Source: Agrypnia vestita (lineage: Eukaryota; Arthropoda; Insecta; Trichoptera; Phryganeidae). Taken from it: 64,000 bases of DNA. The stretch's first letter is position 1. Every line of letters starts with the position of its first letter. Below, one piece after another: positions 44,638-55,019 of this stretch. The notes beneath the pieces were generated by a model. It was not told where the DNA came from. It ran no database searches and saw only the letters and a list, made by a program, of their open reading frames with translations. Location of the stretch: contig JADDOH010007986.1 in NCBI GenBank assembly GCA_016648135.1, positions 108,847 through 172,846 of the forward strand. Direction: 5' to 3'. Both the position numbers and the translations under genes were made by a program.

Positions 44638-46148
44638 AAACCTTTGCTGAAGTATTTTTATACGATTGTGTTTTTGCAAATAATTTTATCGAAATTATTT
44701 ATACATTAGCATTACAAATTATATATAACTATATCCTGCCTTTCCTTTATTACAGGATTGAATTTTTAATTTCGCGGGTTGTTTAAGTTCAAACAAAAAT
44801 TTCCTGGAAAAACGAAACTCCGCACATTTTTTTTTGTTTAGTCCCCGTATGTGTGTGTTTACGCAGATGTATGTTAACATATATTTATGCTATTTTTTCT
44901 TCTTCTCTATTCTTCTTTTTACAAATTAGATCTGTGCTTTCCTCCCCAATCCTTTTCTATTTATTATTTGTTTCTTGATTTTGTTATTATATAACCTTGT
45001 ACCTTTCATTTTTTAATCTCTCTGTCTTCGATTCGTGACGTCACGTTGGCACAGAAATCGATTCTACAGATTATTGTTTCTTTTTCTTTTGTGGCAACAC
45101 TGATTGGTCTCTAACGAAGAATTAATCGTACCCTCTTAAGTACCAGTGTACCTTTACCTTTCGTTTCGACTCCTCTCGCTATTCTCGTAATAAAGCGGCA
45201 GGCATACTTTCTCGCCTCCTGCCCTGTAAAATTTCGTCTTGTGTTGAACAGTGCATTTGTAAACATATTTCTCGTTTCGTCACCGCCAGATAATGGATAA
45301 ACCGAGTGAAACAGTTTTTTTTTCTGGTGAGGTGACATCTGGAAGGACGCCGAGAGACAAAGGTGAGTCAAAACGTCCCTGCCTTCTCGATCCAAATACA
45401 GTCCATTATCTCGTATTGTTATTTCCTCTTTAACCCTTCCTATTTCCTTTCCCGACCATAATCCCGCCACCCTCCACGTACGCGGCGAATCGCGTCGCGT
45501 ACACTCTATTTTTTATTGTGAAGCAATTCTTATATATCTTGTTAATTATGTGAAAACTTGTAAGATGGTCCTTGTCTCTTATTATTAAACTATGTATTCT
45601 ACTGTGTACATATATGTGTTAGCTGATTTTTATTTGTAACAGTCCTACATCCTAATAGAACATTTCCATAAGTCTTAGTTTTGGGTCGCCCTCACAGCTA
45701 ACTTCAAGATTTTCGCGCCCAGAATAATTCTTTGCCTAAGCAATCATATTGTCGCGCAAAAATTTTCCCTCCAATGCCCCGGCCTATCCCATTTGTTCTG
45801 GAGCTATTTGCCACGAGGAAAAGAAGAAGAAAGAATATGAAGAAAAGAAAGGTGATAATTACAACAAATACTTACTACGATAAATAATAACTTAAATGAT
45901 ACGATCTGCATACATAGATAGAGTAGAAAATTAATATCATTAATTATTTTTTGTTACAATTTTTGTTGGTTCACATATTTTTGATTAATTTCATCCACCT
46001 TTATTAATTTGAGGTGATACTTTTGATCGTCTTTTGTAAATTATGTTATGTCTATACCTATAATGAATGCTTTTTTATTACATTTTTAAAATTTCTTTCT
46101 CATTAATCTCATTTTTCGTGTCCTCTAAATAGAAATAGTTACACAGAG
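44638..46148. other. uncharacterised region with LTR-like composition
   Basis: 44990-45860 is less AT-rich than its neighbours. It contains GTGACGTCACGTTGGC, a minus-strand open frame at 45111-45470 (MAGLWSGKEIGRVKEEITIR ...) of 119 residues with no known motif, and a TGTAACAGTCCTACA stretch near 45640. It could be an LTR retrotransposon fragment. No reverse transcriptase or integrase motif was found. Confidence 0.25.
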
Positions 46149-46245
46149 TACGTGTCAGAATAATATTGTGACCGTTTTCAAACCATGCTGAATGTTCTAT
46201 GAATTGTTATAAACAGGCGAGTGTTTTAACTACTAGACCAACAAA
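46149..46245 (-). mobile_element. tRNA-derived SINE family 1, degraded
   Basis: GAGTACGTGTCAGAATAATA and GGCGAGTGTTTTAACTACTA on the plus strand correspond to the GAATACGTGTCGCATCAA and AGGCGAGCGCCATAACCACT blocks of the copy at 57690. Confidence 0.45.
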
Positions 46246-46776
46246 CACATCTAGTGATAACATTAATAACTAGGCCCTAGCCGGTCATTAGACGGTTGTT
46301 TAAGTTTTGAATAAATATATACGTTTTTATTCTTCTTGTTCGATGGCTGTAGTCTAAATCAAGCTTTGACCTCGAAATTAATGTATCGAGAAAATATTTT
46401 GAATTTGTCCGCAAAATATTTTGAATTCCTCAAAACGTTTTAATTGGGTACCCACTTAAAATGCATATTGATAATAAAAAGTGCATTAAATACTTTTAAT
46501 AATATTATAAATTAATATTATTTTAATGAGAAATCGAACATTTCAAAATTCTAATAAATGTCACTAATCATTTGGCAAATATAAGATGCATTACAGGTAC
46601 TTATTGGATAATTATATCAATAATACAACGGATATTAGATGTAAAATATTTATTCTTAAAAATAATGTTTTTGTCTTGTTTGTTTCAATTAGCCCAAAAC
46701 AAACTTTTGTTATAGAATGACCTTTCCTAATAAAATTTAGAAAACATCGACTCGCAACAAAATATTTTTTAATTAT

Positions 46777-46782
46777 TTTATT
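46777..46782 (-). other. polyadenylation signal of cuticle gene E
   Basis: AATAAA on the minus strand about 75 bases after the stop, the same relative position as in gene C. Confidence 0.55.
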
Positions 46783-46856
46783 TGTTCCATGGGGTGTTTT
46801 TAGACGAAGCAGAGTCGTGATCAGGGCGTGGGCTTGGGGTCTTCTTCTGTATCACT

Positions 46857-48232
46857 TCACTTCCTGGCAACGGGAGCAACTGGGAGGTGCACTCCGTCGG
46901 CGTGGAAGCCTGTCTCATCAGCGAAGTAGGTAACGGTGATGGGGGTGCCTTCTGGGTTGACGTAGGAGAATGATCCCTTGACAACCACAACTTGCTCGTC
47001 CTTGCCTTCCTCATTCTTGACGGACTTCAGCTCGCCTACCTCCTCGTGAGTGATTTTGTTTTCGGTTTCATATCTGAAAGTGAATAATTTATATTTATAA
47101 TAACCTTTAAGAGACTGAACGCATTTTCAAACACATCAAACATGCTGCCTAAAACAGTTTTCCGTTGTGAAAAACTCACCCAAAGTTGTAGGCGCCTGCG
47201 GGGTCTAGGTCGAAGGAGGACTTGAGGATCTTGATCGGCTCCTCTGGCACAGGGCTGGATGATGCCAGGGCCAACGCCACCAGGAAGAAGAAGAATGCCT
47301 GGAAAGTCAAATTATTAGTATTACATCAGATATACATAAATAACAGGAACTACTTGTAATAATAGTTAGAATTAAATAATACGTAGTTATGCAGGGTTAT
47401 TTGGAAAACATTAATAACCTCGCAGCACTATATTCCTGCTTTGATTATAAGTCGAAAATGTTCAAGCTATTATGGCCCAATATCAATTGTTATGTGGATA
47501 TGCGACATCAAAGTTTGCATTTATTTTTTCAATTTTTCTGACTTTTTTTTAAAACGTTGGACTATCATTACAGTAACTTATATCGATTACGAAAAATTCA
47601 TTCGTTTCAATACAAGTTAAATAAAAATGATAAAAACCCTGAAAAAATTCGAAGGTTGTTATTATTTTATTTGAATTGTATTAAAGGAAATGAATTTTTC
47701 ATATTCGATATAAGTTACTGTAATGATAGTCCAACATTTTACAAAAAATAAGTCAGAAATATTGAAAAAAAATGCAAACTTTGATGTCGCATATCTCATG
47801 ATAACTTGAACATTTTCGATTCATAATCAAGGCAGTAATATGGTCCTGCGAGGTTATTAATGTTTTCCAAATAACCCTGTATACTTGTTAGGTATATAAC
47901 GCCGCCAAGATGAAGAATGCCTGGTATGTCAAATTATTATTAGTTCACCGAGTTTATATAAATGTATCATTATCTATATTTTGATTGTCTTGTATTTTAA
48001 ATTACATTCTTTTTAATCACTTCGTTCGTTTCAAAAATATTACCCTGAAATTTGTACAATCGTAAGCTTTTACCGAGCGAACAACGATTATTTTATTTTA
48101 ATTAATAATGAAATTTATTTCCATAACATTTTTTTTACAGATTATTTTTGCATATTGTAATCAAAATAAATGTTAAAATAATTTTAAAAAACTTTTAAAT
48201 TAATAGTAGATTATTGATCATACCAGTTTCAT
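46857..48232 (-). CDS. RR-1 larval cuticle protein, gene E (three exons)
   Basis: Exons are 48224-48232 (Met-Lys-Leu), 47180-47298 and 46857-47073, with GT/AG introns in phases 0 and 2, giving 114 residues. The protein is identical to gene C: signal peptide MKLAFFFFLVALALASS, then SPVPEEPIKILKSS, then the RR-1 chitin-binding domain ending VAPVARK. The only coding difference from C is one silent change in the codon before Gly of GELK (GTC to GTA). Intron 1 (925 bases) carries a 488-base transposon absent from gene C and a short decoy copy of the start of exon 2. It is about 24 kb from gene C, with gene D in between. Confidence 0.95.
47392..47879. mobile_element. 488-bp foldback transposon in intron 1 of gene E
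   Basis: Ends CAGGGTTATTTGGAAAACAT and ATGTTTTCCAAATAACCCTG, with inverted arms of about 200 bases (GGACTATCATTACAGTAACT against AGTTACTGTAATGATAGTCC). It sits in a TA: the host reads GTAGTTA-TG before and TA-TACTTG after, and gene C has the unoccupied GTAGTTATATACTTG. The open frame at 47557-47751 is inside the fold and is not a gene. Confidence 0.85.
47899..47920 (-). pseudogene. fragment of cuticle exon 2 start in intron 1 of gene E
   Basis: On the minus strand, an acceptor-like ACCAG is followed by GCATTCTTCATCTTGGCGGC, nearly the first bases of exon 2 of gene A (one codon shorter). It directly follows the transposon. It has no donor and could act as a decoy acceptor. Confidence 0.65.
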
Positions 48233-48280
48233 GGTAAGTATTGGTTTTGTACGTTAATAGCGGACAAAAGACAGGAAAGA

Positions 48281-48352
48281 ACTGATAAATATATCCTTGT
48301 GACATCCTCTTTTATACTAACTACCGTCTTATAAAAAAAACTAGTCTCGAAT
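48281..48352 (-). promoter_or_regulatory. core promoter of cuticle gene E
   Basis: GACTAGTTTTTTTTATAAGA upstream (about 48330-48346), TATAAAAG at 48309-48316, TGTCACA, and ATCAGT at 48281-48286 on the minus strand. It matches gene A closely, more so than gene C, although its coding sequence matches C. Confidence 0.75.
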
Positions 48353-51300
48353 AGGAATCTGTTTTTTCCGCCGGGGCTATCTTTAAGTGTTTTATGTTGA
48401 CGAGGAGCCTCTCGTCTTTTGAGTCCAAAAACCGAATTTAATGCCAAATCAGTTTTAAAATTCAACCGTTTTGTCAATATGCTAAGGCGCTAGCTGATTA
48501 TGTACAGTAAGTATTACGTTGCGGTGACATTTGCTGGATTTGTGAAGAGAGATCCTTCTGTCATGTATCGGTAGGTTTATGCAAACATCCTTTTTCATAT
48601 ATTTTTGCACCATTCCATCACCTCTTTTCTTACACGGGCATTTTATTAGGTGAAATAATATCACATCCTAATATTATTTACATTAAGTTTTTATTGGACC
48701 CGAAAATAAAACTAATTCGTGAAAATGGACGGAAATGCGTAACAGAACAAGAAGTAAGACGCCAGGGAAGCGCGCGCAATTTCTTCTAACCAATGAGCGC
48801 GCGCTCTGCGCGCGCGATGGAAAGGTAATCATCGTTTATAAATAAATCAGGGTCCAGCAAATGCAATCACAGTGGAGCTTTCAATAGCAAACGCTTCTGA
48901 TTTTGTATATATGCTACGTGCCTGGTGTTAAGCGTGTGGATGTTGTAACTTTGATATATTTTGTCTTATATCTTCGAAACTATTCAATAAATACTTATTT
49001 CTTTACATTAATTTAAATAATAACTACCCTTAATGGTTGACATTCTCAAATTTATGTAATTTATGTGATTATTCTAAAACATGTATTCAAAGTTTTCATA
49101 CAATATGTATGGCGGTACACTACCGCCATCTATGAAAATAAATAAAAACATAATTGAACAAACACATTTCTAAACAAAATGCATATATAGATATATACGG
49201 TACCTACCGAGTGCGGCAAAATTCAATAATAAATAAATGCACATAGATTTTCTTTACTTGTATTTAGTAATTAATAAATATATTTTGATGTTAATTTCTG
49301 TTGCTGCTCAATTGATATTTTTAATTGTGAAATATCAAATTTTACACATCATATGCGATTACTGTAGAGCTCGCTCGTTTTTTTAATTGTTAAACGCGTA
49401 CAGCCAGTCATAAAATAAATTGTTTGACGAACATACGTTCACGAAATCATCATTTTTACGTAGGGTTGCTTTACTCTAAAGTTAGGTCTGACCGTTGAGT
49501 GGCAAAATCCGAGATTTTAGTTTAAATTAAAAAGTTATCATAAATATGTATGTTATGTTTAAAAAACTAAACAATGTATAAAAACAATATTCTGAAACAC
49601 AAACAAATTGACCCAGAAAGATAATTGATAAAATAATTTAAAGAAAAAAAAGTCTGCATTGTTAATCAAGTGATCATTTATGTAGTTTGATATCTTTGTT
49701 TTAGAATGTATCATTTAATATAAATGACGAAACCCAATTAAAATGTTATCTTTATAACGTGGTAGTATTTGCGTGTAGGTGGGTGCAAGTTTGCTGACTT
49801 AGGCGTAATATTGACTCAGAAATGATCGTTATTTACAATAAACTTCGAAATAGCAGCCAATGATGTAATGTAATTAATAGGGGGCCTTCACGAAACGCAT
49901 TGTATAAATATCCAAATTTGGACTAAAAATATGTCATCTAACTCCCTGGAGTCTTTAATAAGTATTCGTAGTAGGTATGTGAAATTACTCTTCGATCAGA
50001 GAATCAAAATGGGTCAAATGCTCTTAAAACTGACTACATTTTGAGTAGCACAATTCCTCTTTCCCAGGATTGGTTTGTGATCAAGTCTAGTGTCTCCATA
50101 CAGTCCATCATATATCTACAGCTAAATTGAAAATAAATCAATAATCGGATTATGTCTGTATCCCACATACATGCGTTTAAAGATGCATAATTCATGATAT
50201 TCACCGGGTGACCTGGAATGTTCTAAAACTATTTATATTTACAATACAATCTTATTAACTTCTTATTAAATGCGTTTTTGAGTCTACGTGTCATTATTAA
50301 TTTATTAAACGAGTATTTACCTATCTAAAATGTAAAATATTTTCTTCAAAGTGGGTGAGCATTGTAAATAGAACTGTATAATACTGTATGTATGAATAAA
50401 TATTTACAAATAACTTATTTTCCTACCTTCAGCGTGTGGTACCACACTGACATATTATTCCCGATAAGAATTGAGTTCGTGACTCTTTTACGCTAAACCT
50501 CTGGGCCGGTCTCTGTGAGATGGATTATTATAATTAAAAATACACTTTTTCTGCTGCACTGATGATCATTATAGCAAACAACATCCTCCTCGTTTGTCCT
50601 TTGTAAAACGAATCAAACTCATGATAAATTAATCGCCTTTACATGTCATTAATCAGCCATTTCCATAAATGCCATGTAGATTTAAAAGTACCGATGCAGG
50701 GGTTTGTCTTACTGAACATTCTGAGAGATCATTTGACTGATGGATCATCTAATTAATATTTTTAACTTTTTTTTCACTTCTTCAAAAATAGCAAAATAAT
50801 TTTATGATGACATTATTAATTATATATTTTCTCATTTTTTCTAATCGGTTTCGGCTGATTTTATTTGTTTTTCTGGACCCGTTTGGAAAATGGGACCCCG
50901 AATCGAAAATAAATATATTTGATTTTTATTTAGTAAGAAATTAGAGTTAGAAAAGGTTAGGTTCATGGCTAAGATGTTACTCATTTTTAGCTAATAAAAT
51001 ACTGTCTTCTCGAGTACAAATCTAATAATGATATGTTACGTAAGTGTGGAATGTCTATAAGTGGTGAACAGCTCATTGATTACTATGCTTTTACGATGAT
51101 GGCGTCGATGTGGAACTATGTGAATGTCCAAGTTCACCCGGAGGTCTTCTTCTCGTTCCATGTAATGGTGTAGGGGACAATATGAAATATAATACATTTA
51201 CGTATTTTATGTAAATATTGAAAATACACTCGTATTTATATAAAGGATCATATTTATGTATATTACGTTATATCATCACATTAGTAAAGATCTACAAAGT

Positions 51301-52121
51301 GATACTTAGTCGTATAAATAACGTCTATACGTTATTTTATAGGGAAGTTTAAATGAAGTTCTTTCCTATCAAGAAAATAATTTGAGTACATAAGTGCCTA
51401 TTTATAAAAATTGAGCTTATAGCAGGTCTTGATTGAGTTGAAACGTAAATTCTGTCCAATGTTCTAACTAAAGGTCTGTGACACAAATTACAATGTTTAT
51501 CAATGAACGTTCTGTATTAATTGACAAAAAATCTAAAATACACATTAAAAGTTGTATATACCTACCAAATTGCATTTTGTTTGCATAAAAAAAGAGAAAA
51601 TGAAACATTAAACACACAACTCTATCTTCATAATAACATATTATGAATTTAACCACAAATGAATTATGTGAAAATTCGTCATCAAAAAGGAAACAAACAA
51701 AATATCAGCGCCCGGACCTTGTGCAATTTTCATAACACCATTTTCAACAACTTGATGTCATCACCTTAAGATTTGCTTATCATCTTAGCATTTTATTGGT
51801 GAGTGTGAAAAATTTCGTGCCACGATTCGCACGCATTTCGTTGCATAACTAAAATTTCTACGCGGCTAATGAATTGTTATTTGAAAAATATTTTCTCCAC
51901 CTTAGTAATTTTATATAAAAATTGATATCAACATCTCAAGCTGGAACATTAAAATACTGCGTTATCCCCCACAAGTATCATGTTAACGAAATTACAACAA
52001 TATACAACACTAAAAACAAAACCTAACGATCAGTTGTAGACTGAATTATTTTTAAATTTAAGCATACAGACATTCGCGGGATTTAATACATTCTTTGATC
52101 ATCAGATAATTCAGATAATTC
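48353..52121. other. long intergenic stretch
   Basis: No gene supported. A GC-rich patch at about 48770-48820 includes GAGCGCGCGCTCTGCGCGCG. Near 50860-50940 is a somewhat less AT-rich block of unknown nature. Confidence 0.4.
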
Positions 52122-52505
52122 AACCTTGTTACTTCTAAGAGAGTTAAATTATTTTTTTCACTACTTAAGTTTCGAGAGAAACAAAATCTCTCATCAACAG
52201 GTGAAGATAACTTTTTAAATATATAATTTTTAGCTTAAGGTACCCTCACTAACTCTTATCCTCTTCTCTCAATATTCTCGTTACAACTACCCTTACACTA
52301 GTAACTTCGCCTCATTTTTTCAGTACCTAACCATTATTTATATTTGAACTTATTATTTATATTTGAACAGAAACCATGTTGAAATTCTATATTTCATTTT
52401 TATGTAGGGTTTGATACTTCACCTGTCGATGAGAGATTCTGTTACTCTGCAAGTAAATGGTGCAAAAAATATAAAATATTAAACTCGCGCAGAGGTAACA
52501 AGGTT
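52122..52505. mobile_element. 384-bp MITE
   Basis: Ends AACCTTGTTACTTCTAAGAG and GCGCAGAGGTAACAAGGTT are inverted. Inner blocks TCTCTCATCAACAGGTGAAG and CTTCACCTGTCGATGAGAGA are also paired. AT-rich loop, no coding capacity. Confidence 0.65.
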
Positions 52506-53221
52506 AAATATTATCTAATGACCATCATGAATAATCTCTACAATGTAAACGCCAATTCCATCAATAATATACTTTTCATTGTTGAAAAGTTTGTTTTGTG
52601 GGAAATTAATTAGTCTTATATCAATTTTAGGTTATTTAGAATAAATTTGAATAAAAGTTAAATCGTAAATTAATCGTGACATGATAAAACTAACTTAAAA
52701 TACGTGTTTCAACATTTGGAAAGGTGAACCGGTGGAACCTTGAACTTTAACAGAAGCGTCCAATAGCGGAGATGCGTCGGTTATAACATCGATACTTCGC
52801 CAATACACAATGTCAATGTGTGGCCTGTGTCAATTTTAGCTACATTCCATCCAGTGTTCGATCTCATAGTACTCCTGGTCGAGTACTTCGGTGACCATTA
52901 CTCCTACCGCGATACCAGGAACAAAAGTAAAAAAGAGCGAATTCTACGTAGATAGATACGATAAACTACTCGAGATTTTTTTTTTCAACCGCTAATGGCA
53001 CACTCTAGGAGAGTATTTACTAAATATATGCATGCACATAATACGATAGTGTGAGACAATACACTCACGCAATGAATTTTAACAATGATGTAGAAAAATA
53101 TTATACGTTTTAAATTTTATTGTATTTTTATTGTTTCAGAGGTAAGTTTGTAGATCTCCATAATCACACATAAGTAAATAAAAACCATTGTTTTTATTTC
53201 CATGTGTGTTTCTTATATAGG
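52506..53221. other. intergenic
   Basis: No gene seen. A 9-T run lies near 52979. Confidence 0.3.
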
Positions 53222-54476
53222 ATGTACCAAAAATTACGCAACATTTGAAATAATTTATTACACAGTTATTTTTTTTTAAATTGTAGTTATTTTTATTGAA
53301 TCATAAAATACATAGGTAAGGGTTATGTATAGAATAGTACATAGCGATAAAAGGCCTCCATGGCTTTACTGGCACATACGCACTCTTTTGTCGAAACTTT
53401 CCATGACCATTTTACATAAATGTGGCTGAATTCTCCTCCTCCTTCAATGCACGGGTGGTTGTGGGCTTGTTGGCATAAACCTTTGATTTCAAATGACCCC
53501 ATAAAAAGGAATCAAGTAATGTTCATTTACATGATCTAGGGGGCCAATTTTGATCACCGAAACGAGAGAGTTCACGACCAGGAAATGTCTCCGGCAGTAA
53601 TTGAATGGTTTTATGGGATGTATGGCATGTGGCACCGTCTTGTTGAAATATCAATATCATCCAGTTTAGGTAGAAAGAACTCGGTTATCATGTCGCGATA
53701 TCGAGCACCAGTAACAGTCACTGCTTGACCAGCCCCATTTTCAAAGAAGTAATATTCAATGATGCCTCCAGCCCAAAATTCCCACTAAACAGTGACACGT
53801 TGTTCATGCATTTATTTTTTGACAATCACATGTGGGTTCTCTGAACCCCAAATGCTGCAATTTTGACAATTAACAAAGCCATCAAGGTGAAAATGAGTTT
53901 CATCGCTTGGGATGATTTTACTCGAAAAATCAGGATCCATTTGTTGATGTTCAATAATCCATTCAACAAACTCTCTTCACTGTACATGGTCATTAGGCTT
54001 CAGTTCTTGTATCATATGAACTTTGTAAGCATAGAAACGCAGATTTTTAGTGAGTATACGCTGTAGAGAGCTTCTTGAAGTTTGCAATTCTTGTTCACGA
54101 TGCCAAATTGATGTTCCTAGACTTCCACCAACAATCTCAGGCACTGCCTTGATACTAACATTTGAACGGCTTGTTCTTCGTCAGCCAGCAACCAGTAGGT
54201 TTAGCATCACTAAGTTATCCAGTCTTCCTGAATTTTTCAGTTGCTCTCTTAACAGTTGACGAAGGTAAATCAATATTCCGACCATTGTGGCCGTCTGACT
54301 TTCATTATTTTTAAAAAAAAAATTTCAACAATGAAAACACGTTGTTCTCTCGTATAGTGCTCTAGGTATGTTTACTTACCCTAAACTGTCAACTGTCAAA
54401 CAGTTTTTTTTGGGTTGCCAACACTTTACCGCTCTAATGGCAGCAAATACAAATCTTGCGTTAATTTTGGGACATT
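53222..54476 (-). pseudogene. Tc1/mariner-superfamily transposon with decayed transposase
   Basis: End sequences ATGTACCAAAAATTACGCAA (left) and TTGCGTTAATTTTGGGACAT (right) are inverted. On the minus strand the interior reads HEQRVTV, EFWAGGIIEYYFFENGAG, QAVTVTGARYRDMITEFFLP and KLDDIDI, a pattern typical of the catalytic half of insect Tc1/mariner-type transposases. Stops and shifts are frequent (for example after HMPYIP). The N-terminal DNA-binding half (about 54000-54300) is more decayed. Inactive. Confidence 0.75.
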
Positions 54477-54854
54477 ATTCAGATATTTCTTTCAACATTT
54501 TTTTTTATGGGTGCGATTTAAAATATTCAGCCCGAGAGACTTGGTGATTGGATTACACAAAAATAATATAGTTATATGTTTTTAACGATCTTATTATACA
54601 TTTCCATAATAAAATGGAAATCCTACATCTTCTTCCGCGCGACCGTATGTTCCTGTGTCAGTAACATTGCAAAACCAGCTTTATCACATTAACGCAGATT
54701 TTAAGAATTCCAAAAAACTTTTTTTTAAATTAAGTTATGTCACCAGTGTGATATATTTTCAGGCAAACAAGATAAATTAGTTACATAAATCAAAAATCTA
54801 ACTATTTTTGAGATAGTCTGTGGATACAGTATATTTTAATATATTTTTTTTAAT

Positions 54855-55019
54855 AAACGTTTCAACAGGTTAAGAGGCCCAACTACCTACTGAAGTCGGT
54901 ACATCGCAAAAATACCTGAGTAAATCACATATAGATGTATTGTGACTTCACCGGAAATCGAACACAGAACCCTCGGTGTGAGAAATCAGTGTCATTCCTA
55001 CTGGGCTACGAGGGCCGCA
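54855..55019 (-). mobile_element. tRNA-like SINE family 2
   Basis: On the minus strand: TCGTAGCCCAGTAGGAATGA (A-box region), GGGTTCTGTGTTCGATTTCC (B-box region), GTGAAGTCACAA, then a body ending CTGTTGAAACGTTTATT. It matches 61395-61557 along its length. Confidence 0.65.

Noticed and set aside
45111..45470. Minus-strand 119-residue open frame as a gene
   Set aside because: No recognisable motif, an LTR-like setting, and no supporting splice or promoter signals. Kept only as an uncharacterised region.
47557..47751. Open frame of 64 residues in intron 1 of gene E
   Set aside because: It lies in the inverted arms of a foldback transposon, is AT-rich and has no family match.
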